64,000 nucleotides of DNA from assembly GCF_046844695.1 (NCBI RefSeq), contig NZ_CP177354.1:2232001-2296000 (forward strand), written 5' to 3'. The notes under the pieces were generated by a model that saw only the letters and a program-made list of their open reading frames with translations, did no database searches and was not told the origin of the DNA. Position 1 is the first letter of the stretch, and each line of letters starts with the position of its first letter. This stretch comes from Pokkaliibacter plantistimulans. Lineage in GTDB: Bacteria > Pseudomonadota > Gammaproteobacteria > Pseudomonadales > Balneatricaceae. This document shows positions 1 through 7,533 of this stretch, one piece after another. The translations under genes and the position numbers were made by a program.

Positions 1-455
1 ACGCCGGGTTTATTCTGGCGCTGATCAATGATCCTGACTGGATCCGTTTTATCGGCAACAAGGGCATCCATAGCGAACAGCTGGCGCGTGACTATATTCG
101 TCAGGGGCCGCAGCAGATGTATCTGCGTCATGGGTTTGGCTTGTGGCTGGTCAGTGACCGCCTTACCCGGACCCCAATGGGCATGTGTGGTCTGATCAAA
201 CGCGACAGCCTTGAGGATGTCGATCTGGGGTTTGCCTTTATGCCGGCCTTTCGCGGTCAGGGTATTGCTGAGGAAGCGGCGCGGGCCTGTATGACCTTTG
301 CCCGGCAGCAGCTGGGTATGCAGCGACTGGTCGCCATCACGACCCCGGACAATATTGCCTCGGGGCGTTTACTGGAGCGTCTGGGCTTTGTGCTGGAAGG
401 GATGCAGCCGGGTGAAAACGGCCAGCCGCTGAAGCTGTTTGCGATTTCACTGTAA
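1..455 (+). CDS. GNAT-family N-acetyltransferase (5'-truncated by window edge)
   Basis: The reading frame is already open at base 3 and ends at a TAA at 453-455, so the N-terminus lies outside the window. The visible ~150 residues fit the RimJ/RimL-type GNAT fold. They include a segment around ALINDPDWIRFIGNKGI, a central strand with MGMCGLIKRD, the acetyl-CoA pyrophosphate-binding loop region FRGQGIAEEA, and a C-terminal NIASGRLLERLGF helix typical of this family. Such enzymes transfer acetyl groups to the N-terminus of a protein or to a small amine. The substrate cannot be read from the sequence. The next gene (ohrR-like) is convergent. Confidence 0.85.
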   Translation, partial: AGFILALINDPDWIRFIGNKGIHSEQLARDYIRQGPQQMYLRHGFGLWLVSDRLTRTPMGMCGLIKRDSLEDVDLGFAFMPAFRGQGIAEEAARACMTFARQQLGMQRLVAITTPDNIASGRLLERLGFVLEGMQPGENGQPLKLFAISL

Positions 456-493
456 GTTGGCGATTTCACTATGAGTTGGCGATGTCGCAGGGA

Positions 494-925
494 TCAGCCC
501 GATTTCATCAGCCGGTCGCGCAACCCTTCCAGCTGTGACTTGATACTGGCCAGCTCATCAAGGCTGCAGGCCATGGAGCACACCATTTCCTGGGGAACGG
601 TTTCAGCAGCCTGTTGCTTCAGACTTTTGCCCTTGTCGGTCAGGCTGATGATGACCTGACGTTCATCCTGCGGGGCGCGATTGCGCTCAACCAGACCAGC
701 GCTTTCCATGCGCTTCAGCAGCGGCGTGAGGGTGGCGGAGTCCAGATAAAGGCGCTCGCCAATTTCTGACACCATGCGCTGGTCGTTTTCCCACAGTACC
801 ATCATCACCAGATATTGCGGATAGGTCAGGCCCAGTGCCTTGAGCACTCGGCGGTAGACCTTGTTCATGGCCAGTGAGGTGGAGTACAGGGCAAAGCAGA
901 TCTGATCATCGAGTTTCAGTGACAT
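494..925 (-). CDS. ohrR: OhrR/MarR-family redox-sensing transcriptional repressor
   Basis: A 143-aa winged-helix regulator. The start at 925 is chosen because AAGGA lies just upstream and the protein then begins MSLKLDDQICFALYS. An upstream in-frame start at 1003 would add 26 residues unlike the family. Cys in DDQICFALYS matches the single peroxide-sensing N-terminal cysteine of OhrR. The recognition-helix region LYLDSATLTPLLKRME and the wing region ERQVIISLT match the MarR/OhrR consensus. OhrR normally represses the organic hydroperoxide reductase gene ohr and is inactivated by lipid hydroperoxides. No ohr is adjacent here, so its target is elsewhere or unknown. Confidence 0.88.
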   Translation of the reverse strand: MSLKLDDQICFALYSTSLAMNKVYRRVLKALGLTYPQYLVMMVLWENDQRMVSEIGERLYLDSATLTPLLKRMESAGLVERNRAPQDERQVIISLTDKGKSLKQQAAETVPQEMVCSMACSLDELASIKSQLEGLRDRLMKSG

Positions 926-997
926 GCTGGGTCCTTTGGCCTGATTATGACTGGGGCAGGTTATGACGGGTGTGATGGTATATAGCGAGCGATTTAA

Positions 998-1007
998 CCT
1001 CAAGTTA
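998..1007. promoter_or_regulatory. SoxR-box-like half site upstream of ohrR-like gene
   Basis: CCTCAAGTTA at 998-1007 equals one half of the classical SoxR operator. The other half is degraded (followed by CCTTTTAT). Read on the minus strand it lies about 70 bases ahead of the ohrR-like start. It is only suggestive. A MerR-family or OhrR contact is possible. Confidence 0.2.
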
Positions 1008-1103
1008 CCTTTTATTGCCTCTGGTCGTGAACACGTGCTTCGGGGTTACTACTGACCGGCCTGACCAGGCCCCATTTGCGCCAAGTTATCCGATAGCGAC
1101 ATT

Positions 1104-1117
1104 TTGGCAATTGCCAA
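1104..1117. promoter_or_regulatory. Perfect 14-bp palindrome TTGGCAATTGCCAA
   Basis: A perfect inverted repeat lies in the 354-bp gap between the divergent ohrR-like and diguanylate cyclase genes, about 165 bases before the latter. Its size and symmetry fit a dimeric repressor or activator site. The cognate regulator is unknown. The rest of the gap shows no gene. Confidence 0.35.
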
Positions 1118-1279
1118 GTGACGTTGGCAGTGATCTGGACTATCTTTTTGCGCTTCGCATTTTCTGGCCGGCGAGCGTTCACCTAATTACAAGGAATATC
1201 GCTGCCTGCCGAGAACAATAATGAACTAACAGCCACACAGGGAGATGAGGGTGAGCACAGTGCAGGAGTGGGATCAGCA

Positions 1280-3466
1280 GTGATAACGCGTAGATTGCGC
1301 AGGGAAGGGCCATTTTTCCGCTGGGGCGGCAGGGTGCTCGGCGTGCTGTGCTTCTGGTGGCTGGCTGCCAGCGTTGCCGCGGCTGTTGTACCGCTGGACG
1401 ATAAGGAGCGTGCCTGGCTGGTGAAGCATCCGGTGATCACCGTGCATAACGAAATGAACTGGCCACCGTTCAATTTCAATCAGAATGGCCAGCCCACTGG
1501 CTTTTCTGTCGACTACATGAATCTGTTGGCGGTAAAAATGGGCCTCAATATCCGTTATATCTCGGGGCCGGAGTGGGATGAGTTCATGGCGATGATCAGA
1601 GATGGCCGCCTGGATGTCATGCTCAATATTGTCAATACGCCCGGTCGCCGGGAGTTCATGAGCTTTACTAACCCCTATCTTTCGTCACCGTCCGGTATTT
1701 TTGTCACCCGTGACAACGACAGCATCCACAGTCTGGAAGACCTCAATGGCAAGACGGTGGCTATTCCCCGTGGCTTTTTCTTTCAGGAGGTACTGGAAAC
1801 CAGTTACCCCAAGATCAAGCTGCTGCTGGAAGATGACACCCTCGATAATCTGGAGTCAGTTGCCTTTGGCCGTGCCGATGCCACCGTCGGTGAGCCGGGC
1901 GTGGTGCAGTATCTGATCGATACCCATTTTCTGACCAACATCAAGCTGGCAGGGCAAGCGACGGACCGGCGTTTTACCAGCGTCATGAGTATTGGCGTTA
2001 ACAAGGATCAGGCCATTCTGCGCGATATTCTGCAGAAGGGAGTAGAGTCCATTACCCAGCAGGAAATGCAGCATCTGTTCGCCCGCTGGAATCTCGCCGC
2101 TGCCGATCAGGCCGATGCCACTACCCTCAATGATGAAGACCAGCGCTATCTTGTTGGGCTGAATGATGTGCAGGTCTGTGTGCAGTCTGATCATATGCCC
2201 TATGAGGGGCAGGCCAATGGCCAGCTGAGCGGCATCAGTGCCGATCTGCTGCGCCAGCTCAGTCAGCGTCTGAAGCTATCCTTTCACCCCCGTTTTTACT
2301 CCACCAGCGCCGAGCTGCTTGAAGCGGCAGGCCGTGGCGACTGTGATCTGGTACCACTGATCTCCATGGCGGCCGGACAAAGCGGCTTGCGTTATACCAA
2401 ACCTTTTCTGGACATCCCCATTGTTCTGGCGACCGGTTCGGATGAAATATTCGTCGGCGATGTGCAGCTATTGAAAGATCGTAAGCTCGGCTATGTGCCC
2501 GGGCTGTTTAGCTTCGATGCGCTGAAGAAGCGTTATCCGCAGCTGCAGCTGGTGGCAGTGAGCAGCATGGCCGATGCGGTACGGCGTATCCGTGACGGTG
2601 AACTCTATGGCTATGTCGACTCCGTGGCGGCCATTGCCTACGGTATGCAGCAGCATGGCTGGTATGACATCAAGATTGCAGGCCGGTTTGACGAGCAGCT
2701 GCACATTGCCATGGGCGTGCACAGCAGTACTCCCCATCTGCTGGGGGTGGTACAGAAAACTCTCAATGCTATGGGAACCGAAGTCCCTAAACGTATTTAT
2801 AACCAGTGGGTGTCCGTGCGTTATGTACAGTCCGTAGACTACACCTGGATCTGGCGTGGCGGGCTGGCACTGGCGGTGCTGATGGCGTTTCTGTGGTACC
2901 GCAACTATCAGCTGAAGAAGTTCAACCGCAAGCTAGAGCGGATCACCATCACCGACCCTCTGACGGGGGTGAGCAATCGCAAGCTACTGGATGAGGTGCT
3001 GGCCCGCGAAGTCGATCTGTGCGCTGCCGGGCAGTACAGTGTCGGCCTGATTCTGCTCGATCTGGATCATTTCAAACTGGTGAATGATCGCTATGGCCAT
3101 CAGGAGGGCGACGCGGTACTGAATATGGTGTGCCGCAGTGTCGAGCAAGTCATCAACCATAAGCATGTTTTTGGCCGCTGGGGTGGAGAGGAGTTCATGG
3201 TTATCTGCCCCGGGCTGAATCTGGCCGCGACCGGTCATCTGGCAGAAATCCTGCGACGGGAAATCAGTCAGGCGGTACAGGGGCCTGCCGGTAACCAGAC
3301 TGCCAGCCTCGGCGTGACTGCCTATCAGCGCGGAGATAGCTGCAATGATCTTATTCGCCGTGCTGATGCGGCGCTGTATCAGGCCAAAGAGGCAGGTCGC
3401 AACCGCGTCCAGCTCCATCCCCCGGCAAAACAGACAAGCCGTGTCACCAGCAGCTTTAAGGTGTGA
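1280..3466 (+). CDS. Diguanylate cyclase with two periplasmic solute-binding sensor domains
   Basis: A 728-aa membrane protein predicted to make cyclic di-GMP in response to a periplasmic ligand. After an N-terminal hydrophobic segment come two tandem type 3 solute-binding domains (about residues 40-265 and 290-510), one transmembrane helix (about 525-543) and a cytoplasmic GGDEF domain. The catalytic motif is GGEEF at residues 635-639, so activity is expected. No RxxD inhibitory site precedes it at the usual spacing. GTG at 1280 is preferred (AGGAG at 1264-1268), and GTG at 1268 is an alternative. A ten-codon frame from GTG 1251, preceded by GGGAGATGAGG, ends in a TGA that overlaps GTG 1280, which suggests translational coupling. 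The ligand is unknown. Confidence 0.9.
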   Translation: MITRRLRREGPFFRWGGRVLGVLCFWWLAASVAAAVVPLDDKERAWLVKHPVITVHNEMNWPPFNFNQNGQPTGFSVDYMNLLAVKMGLNIRYISGPEWDEFMAMIRDGRLDVMLNIVNTPGRREFMSFTNPYLSSPSGIFVTRDNDSIHSLEDLNGKTVAIPRGFFFQEVLETSYPKIKLLLEDDTLDNLESVAFGRADATVGEPGVVQYLIDTHFLTNIKLAGQATDRRFTSVMSIGVNKDQAILRDILQKGVESITQQEMQHLFARWNLAAADQADATTLNDEDQRYLVGLNDVQVCVQSDHMPYEGQANGQLSGISADLLRQLSQRLKLSFHPRFYSTSAELLEAAGRGDCDLVPLISMAAGQSGLRYTKPFLDIPIVLATGSDEIFVGDVQLLKDRKLGYVPGLFSFDALKKRYPQLQLVAVSSMADAVRRIRDGELYGYVDSVAAIAYGMQQHGWYDIKIAGRFDEQLHIAMGVHSSTPHLLGVVQKTLNAMGTEVPKRIYNQWVSVRYVQSVDYTWIWRGGLALAVLMAFLWYRNYQLKKFNRKLERITITDPLTGVSNRKLLDEVLAREVDLCAAGQYSVGLILLDLDHFKLVNDRYGHQEGDAVLNMVCRSVEQVINHKHVFGRWGGEEFMVICPGLNLAATGHLAEILRREISQAVQGPAGNQTASLGVTAYQRGDSCNDLIRRADAALYQAKEAGRNRVQLHPPAKQTSRVTSSFKV

Positions 3467-3603
3467 CCGCCTCTTAGTTAAATACCCTTTTCAGATCAAT
3501 GTGTTGCTGCATCTTTGCCGGTAATCCACGAGGTGGCCATCGCCAATCACAGAGTGCTGGTCGATAATCCTCGCCTGAACCTAAAACGGGATGAGGAATA
3601 CGC

Positions 3604-4770
3604 ATGCAACCGCATTTTGATTGCATCGTGGTGGGTGGCGGGTCCATGGGTATGGCTGCCGGTTATTATCTGGCCCGCGATGGGCATCAGGTGGCACTGT
3701 TCGACAGCTTTGATCCGCCCCATACGCAGGGGAGCCACCATGGTGAAACCCGTATCATTCGCCATGCCTATACCACCGAAGGTGATACCTATGTGCCGCT
3801 GGCAAAACGGGCTCAGCAGCTGTGGAATGAGCTGGCGGAGCTGACCGGCAAACCCTTGTTTCTCAATACCGGCAGTATCTGCATCGGTGCCCCAGGCTCA
3901 GGTTTTGTCGCCGAAGTGGAGCGCAGTGCTCGTGCTCATCAGATTCCACTGGAAGTGCTGACAGGAGCGGAGGTGCGCGCGCGGTTCGAGGGTCTCAATG
4001 TGCCGGATGACTATATCGGCTGTTATGAACCTGAAGCCGGGGTGCTGCGCTGTGAAGACTGCATCAGTAGCTATCGTGAGCTGGCGCTGGCGGCCGGAGC
4101 AGAGCTGCATACCCACACCCGGGTAACCGCCATTGAGGTTCAGCCGGAGGGCGTGACCGTACGGACCAGTAAGGGGCTATTCACGGCCCGCCGACTGATT
4201 GTCAGCGCCGGCGCCTGGAGCGAGCAGTTGCTGCAATCACTCTACGGCCATTCCCTGCCACTGCGCCCTACCCGCAAGACAGTAGGCTGGTTCCTGCCCG
4301 CCGGTACCGCTTATAACGCCCCGCAACATGCCACCGATGCCGGTGAGTTTCCGGTGTTTATCTTCGATCTGCTGCAACGTCAGTACTATGGCTTTCCGGT
4401 GCTGGACGGACTGGGCCTGAAGATCGGGCGCCACGACAGCGGTGAGCGGATCAACCCGGATGACGACGACAGAAGCTTTATCGCCGAGGATGAAGAAGAG
4501 TTGCGCTGGCTGCTGCAGCGGTATATGCCGGGCGCGAACGGCGATCTCACTCAGGGTAAGGTCTGTATCTATACCGTTACCCCGGATGAGCATTTCATCA
4601 TCGACACACTGCCAGATCATCCTCATGTCGCGGTGGCTGCCGGGTTCTCTGGCCATGGCTTCAAGTTTGTCAGCGTGATGGGGGAAATACTGCGTGATCT
4701 GGTGATGACAGGGCAGAGTGAGTTTGATCTCAGCCTGTTCCGCGCAGACCGCTTTGGCCCTAACGGCTGA
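3604..4770 (+). CDS. solA: Monomeric sarcosine oxidase / N-methyl-L-tryptophan oxidase family flavoenzyme
   Basis: A 388-aa FAD enzyme of the MSOX/MTOX family, which oxidatively demethylates N-methyl amino acids to the amine, formaldehyde and hydrogen peroxide. The N-terminal dinucleotide-binding motif is VVGGGSMGMAAGYYLA. The motif KVCIYTVTPDEHFIID carries the cysteine that covalently holds FAD in this family, and GFSGHGFKF is the C-terminal flavin-contact motif. The length matches the family (about 370-390). GAGGA precedes the ATG. Sarcosine versus N-methyltryptophan cannot be decided here, so the symbol is by family resemblance. The 3' end overlaps the convergent greB-like gene by 11 bp. 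Confidence 0.85.
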   Translation: MQPHFDCIVVGGGSMGMAAGYYLARDGHQVALFDSFDPPHTQGSHHGETRIIRHAYTTEGDTYVPLAKRAQQLWNELAELTGKPLFLNTGSICIGAPGSGFVAEVERSARAHQIPLEVLTGAEVRARFEGLNVPDDYIGCYEPEAGVLRCEDCISSYRELALAAGAELHTHTRVTAIEVQPEGVTVRTSKGLFTARRLIVSAGAWSEQLLQSLYGHSLPLRPTRKTVGWFLPAGTAYNAPQHATDAGEFPVFIFDLLQRQYYGFPVLDGLGLKIGRHDSGERINPDDDDRSFIAEDEEELRWLLQRYMPGANGDLTQGKVCIYTVTPDEHFIIDTLPDHPHVAVAAGFSGHGFKFVSVMGEILRDLVMTGQSEFDLSLFRADRFGPNG

Positions 4771-5245
4771 TCGCTGTTATCTCGATTTCAATGGCGCCGG
4801 CAGGTTTGGGCCACAGTACTGTGTCTCCCTGCTGTTTGCCGAGCAGCGCTCTGGCCAGCGGGGAGGCCCAGCTGATGGTGCCCTGTTCGGCATCCGCCTC
4901 ATCCTCGCCGACGATCCGAAACTGAAAGTGACGCTCGTCGGCATCAACAAAACTGATCTGACAGCCAAAGCTGATCTTGTCTGTCTGAGCCGGAGGAGAC
5001 AGCAGCTGGGCTGATTGCAGACGCTGGCGATAGTAGCGCAGGTCGCGCTCCAGCATCGGCCGTTCGGCGTTGGCGGTAAAGCTGCTGCTGGCCTTGAGCT
5101 GTTCAAGTTGCTGCTCAAGTCTGGCCAGGGTCTGCTGCATCTGCTGATACCCCGTCGCGGTCATGTAGTTGGGTAGATCACTGATGGGGCGATCTGGCAG
5201 GGTTTCAGGCTGATCGCTGTCTTCTTTGACGAATGCTCGGCTCAT
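4760..5245 (-). CDS. GreA/GreB-family transcription factor, tip acidic pair absent
   Basis: A 161-aa protein with an N-terminal coiled coil (about residues 28-75, ending LERDLRYYRQRLQSA) and a C-terminal FKBP-like domain (GEDEADAEQGTISWASPLARALLGK) of Gre factors. Gre factors insert the coiled coil into the RNA polymerase secondary channel and stimulate transcript cleavage through acidic residues at the tip. Here the tip segment reads SSSFTANAERP instead of the usual GDLSENAEY, so the acidic Asp/Glu pair is missing. It could be a non-cleaving channel-binding paralogue. The MSRAFVKEDSD start resembles a Pseudomonas Gre-like subfamily as I remember it. The ribosome-binding site is weak. Confidence 0.75.
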   Translation of the reverse strand: MSRAFVKEDSDQPETLPDRPISDLPNYMTATGYQQMQQTLARLEQQLEQLKASSSFTANAERPMLERDLRYYRQRLQSAQLLSPPAQTDKISFGCQISFVDADERHFQFRIVGEDEADAEQGTISWASPLARALLGKQQGDTVLWPKPAGAIEIEITAISR

Positions 5246-5439
5246 GATGATGACTATGGCTGATAGGGGGAGATGTCGGCTGTGCCCTGACAGGCCAGCG
5301 CCTCACTGACAGTGCGCGATAGTCGCTTGCCGGGCAATGCCTGAGCGTTGCAAGCTCCGCAACGGGTCGCTGTTGAACAGCAATCTGTCGCTAATGGCTA
5401 TGTCCGGCGCTTATGGCTCGGACAGTGCAGAAGTAACGC

Positions 5440-5829
5440 TTAATCAGAGTGATCGGCAGGGGCGTCGCTGGTCGCTGGCTCCTCATATTGAGCAGCAGAA
5501 AGCATGGCCAGACGCTCGGCTAGCAGGGATGCCAGCAGGGGCGTCACGATCGGGCTGACGAAGCCCCAGATCATGCTCAGTCTGGATGGGCGGGTGTGAG
5601 TGGTAGGGGGTGTTTCATCGTCCTGATAGACCACCGTCTGTTTGATGGGGCGCAGCAGGCCCGCGATGATGCCTGCCCCGAATACGGTGGCCAGTGCCTG
5701 CCTGCTGGTGATGGCCTGATACACTCGGGCCTTGCTGGCGGTGAGGCTGATGTCCTGTCTGACCTTGCCGTCATGCAGGGCAAGGCGCTGGTCATGAATG
5801 TGCTGCTTCAGGGTCGATTGTCCAAACAT
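5440..5829 (-). CDS. Small membrane-associated protein in the yqjK position of a yqjDE-like operon
   Basis: A 129-aa protein. The start at 5829 is fixed by a perfect AGGAGG seven bases before the ATG. The upstream extension to 5955 is unsupported. It has a basic, helical N-terminal third, a hydrophobic stretch around ATVFGAGIIAGLL, and a second around WGFVSPIVTPLLASLLAE. It is the last of three minus-strand genes whose order (DUF883 protein, holin-like protein, this) matches yqjD-yqjE-yqjK. Sequence similarity to YqjK is not obvious to me, so that link rests on position. It probably associates with the inner membrane. Confidence 0.75.
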   Translation of the reverse strand: MFGQSTLKQHIHDQRLALHDGKVRQDISLTASKARVYQAITSRQALATVFGAGIIAGLLRPIKQTVVYQDDETPPTTHTRPSRLSMIWGFVSPIVTPLLASLLAERLAMLSAAQYEEPATSDAPADHSD

Positions 5830-5845
5830 GGCTGAACCTCCTGCC

Positions 5846-6304
5846 TTACTCTGCGGTGTCGTGCTGAGGCTGGGTGTATTCCCTGAACACCGAACGGGTT
5901 GCCGGGAATGTGGCGTCTGCCGACTTGCGCCGGATGCGTAGCACGATCCAGACACAGGCTGCCAGATTGGTGACCAGCAGCACGGTGACGCTTAGCCAGA
6001 GCGGCAGGCCAGCTGCCATCAGCGCCAGGGCGATCAGTACCAGCACCAGTAGCCACGCTGTGATGGCAAGCACCGCCAGAGTAATCGCCAGTGCCAGCAT
6101 CTCCAGTAGACTCAGTGCTGCCAGCCGGGCTTCCAGTGCGGCAAGATCGACGGCACCGGAAATCTGCGACAGCACGGCATGCCAACTGTCAGATAACTGC
6201 GCCAGCAGCGAAACCTGCGCGGTATCGCTGCTGGCTGCTTCCTGTTCGGCCTGAGATTGCATATCAGGCTCGGGTGGGCTCAGGGGGGATTGGGATGGCT
6301 GCAT
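5846..6304 (-). CDS. Phage-holin-superfamily (YqjE-like) membrane protein
   Basis: A 152-aa protein with an acidic N-terminus, an amphipathic helix and two closely spaced transmembrane helices (around LLEMLALAITLAVLAITAWL and LWLSVTVLLVTNLAACVWIV), followed by a basic tail. This is the layout of the YqjE/phage holin III family. In E. coli the homologue is encoded next to yqjD, a ribosome-associated inner-membrane protein induced in stationary phase. The ATG lies five bases after the stop of the DUF883 gene with no strong ribosome-binding site, so translational coupling is likely. Confidence 0.85.
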   Translation of the reverse strand: MQPSQSPLSPPEPDMQSQAEQEAASSDTAQVSLLAQLSDSWHAVLSQISGAVDLAALEARLAALSLLEMLALAITLAVLAITAWLLVLVLIALALMAAGLPLWLSVTVLLVTNLAACVWIVLRIRRKSADATFPATRSVFREYTQPQHDTAE

Positions 6305-6309
6305 AGGGT

Positions 6310-6594
6310 TTATTTACGACGCAGCAGCGCAGTCAGCAGTACACCGGCACCAAAGGCGATCCCAAGCGACGTCATGGGGTTTTCCTTAACATAGGTGGAG
6401 ACGGCATCACAGGCCTGCTGGCCTTTTACCTTGGCCTGGGCGTACTGCGCCTTGACGCTGTCATCCACTTCTCCCGCTTTGGCGCGGATGTTCTCCTCGG
6501 CTTTCTCTGCATGGATCGCAATACGGTCAATGGTTTCATGTGCTTTGGCAGCGGCGGCAGCAGTTGTAGTCTGGGTTGCTTTTGCTGTACTCAT
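6310..6594 (-). CDS. DUF883 / YqjD-ElaB-family tail-anchored protein
   Basis: A 94-aa protein. The ATG at 6594 is preferred because AGAGGG precedes it, and the longer frame from 6663 lacks support. It has an Ala/Lys/Glu-rich helical N-terminal domain, the conserved YVKENPMTSLGIAFGAGVLL segment that forms the C-terminal membrane anchor, and a terminal RRK. YqjD/ElaB proteins anchor to the inner membrane and bind ribosomes in stationary phase. It is the first gene of the three-gene operon. Three 14-bp direct repeats lie about 150 bases upstream. Confidence 0.9.
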   Translation of the reverse strand: MSTAKATQTTTAAAAAKAHETIDRIAIHAEKAEENIRAKAGEVDDSVKAQYAQAKVKGQQACDAVSTYVKENPMTSLGIAFGAGVLLTALLRRK

Positions 6595-6743
6595 GGTAAG
6601 TCCCTCTAAGGTTGAGTCGCGGTTTGAAAATCGGTGTTCAGTGTCCTGTGCAGAAGCCGTCATGGCGGAGTGAGCTGACAGGGACGAAGAATCTGACAGG
6701 TCGTTGCAAAGCGTGGTATGCGCAGCGCAGACAGACGTTCAAC

Positions 6744-6785
6744 GGCCTGCTAACTATTACCTACGAACTATGACCTGCTAACTAT
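6744..6785 (-). repeat. Three tandem 14-bp imperfect direct repeats upstream of yqjD-like operon
   Basis: Read on the minus strand the units are ATAGTTAGCAGGTC, ATAGTTCGTAGGTA and ATAGTTAGCAGGCC, exactly abutting. They lie in the 284-bp gap between the four-helix-bundle gene and the yqjD-like gene, both transcribed leftward. They are candidate regulator-binding iterons. The rest of the gap shows no gene. Confidence 0.6.
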
Positions 6786-6878
6786 AGCTGAGCTGATCCG
6801 GGGGTTAGATGACAATAAGCAGCGGCTGTTTTCATAGTGTTTCCCCGGTTCCATCCAACTGCGTAGCCTGTGCTTTGT

Positions 6879-7346
6879 TCAGAGGCGGTAAGTCGCCTTG
6901 AGTTGTTTGAGCCGGTGATGGCTTTCCAGAACCAGCACGATTTGCTCGCTCAGCTCTTTCGCCAGCAATCCACTTTCGATCTGGCGAATGGTTTTATACA
7001 GCATGTTCAGCGTGTGGTCCTCCAGCTTCTCCAGCTGGCTGAAGAGTACGCTCAATGCGGCGTGCTCACTGCCGAATCGCTGACCCAGTTCAATACACCA
7101 TTGCTGCAACAGGCCCTGAACGGAACGTGGATGATGCAGTTGCTCGCCACTGTGCAGTTCGTAGCGTGGTTTGAGTGCATTGATAGTCTTGCTGCGGGTG
7201 CTGGCCTGATCGGTCAGTAACTTCTGCAGCCCCGGATCATCCGTGTGTGCAGCTGCCTCTTCATAGATCTGCCGACCGTCTTCACAGACCATGAGAAAAC
7301 CATGCAGCCTACGGGCATCCGTGGCAGATAGCGTGCGGTGGTACAT
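6879..7346 (-). CDS. PA2169-family (DUF2383) four-helix-bundle protein, copy 1
   Basis: A 155-aa, nearly all-helical protein of the ferritin-like PA2169/DUF2383 type. Recognisable features are the N-terminal VCEDGRQIYEEAA helix and LLQQWCIELGQRFGSEHAAL in the third helix. The ATG at 7346 follows AGGAGGAGCCG, which decides the start. The function of this family is not established; it is linked to stress and envelope genes. A diverged paralogue sits at 12013-12480, across the insertion-sequence region. Upstream is a GGA-rich leader interrupted by the IS3 element. Confidence 0.8.
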   Translation of the reverse strand: MYHRTLSATDARRLHGFLMVCEDGRQIYEEAAAHTDDPGLQKLLTDQASTRSKTINALKPRYELHSGEQLHHPRSVQGLLQQWCIELGQRFGSEHAALSVLFSQLEKLEDHTLNMLYKTIRQIESGLLAKELSEQIVLVLESHHRLKQLKATYRL

Positions 7347-7380
7347 CGGCTCCTCCTGAGTGTTTCTGCTACTGGCCATC

Positions 7381-7525
7381 CCCTGGCCGGTGAGCCCCTT
7401 CCTGTCCCTGAAAATCCGTCGTAATCGTCCCTGAATCGTTCTTCCCTGCCAGCATTCCCGGCCTTTCCATCTCTCCCTGATTTTCCATCTTTCCCTGAGG
7501 AGCTATCCCTGAGTCAGGCTTGCTG
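7381..7525 (-). other. GGA-rich non-coding stretch, IS-proximal half (possible CsrA/RsmA-binding RNA)
   Basis: Read on the minus strand this 145-bp stretch contains 11 GGA trinucleotides. TCAGGGA occurs at 7405, 7428, 7474, 7492 and 7506, a sixth near-copy at 7443, and ATGGAAA appears twice. An 18-bp unit (TTTCCATCTYTCCCTGA on the plus strand) is tandemly duplicated at about 7464-7498. It is either the leader of the four-helix-bundle gene or the 3' part of a small RNA. The ANGGA core is the CsrA/RsmA contact motif, so I infer a Csr link. No T-tract terminator follows. Confidence 0.4.
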
Positions 7526-7533
7526 TGTAGTGG

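Noticed and set aside
1856..2194. Minus-strand frame inside the diguanylate cyclase
   Set aside because: Antisense to a clear two-sensor-domain gene, with no ribosome-binding site or family.
5846..6304. Prophage remnant suggested by the holin-family protein
   Set aside because: No other phage genes are nearby, and the gene order matches the chromosomal yqjD-yqjE operon.
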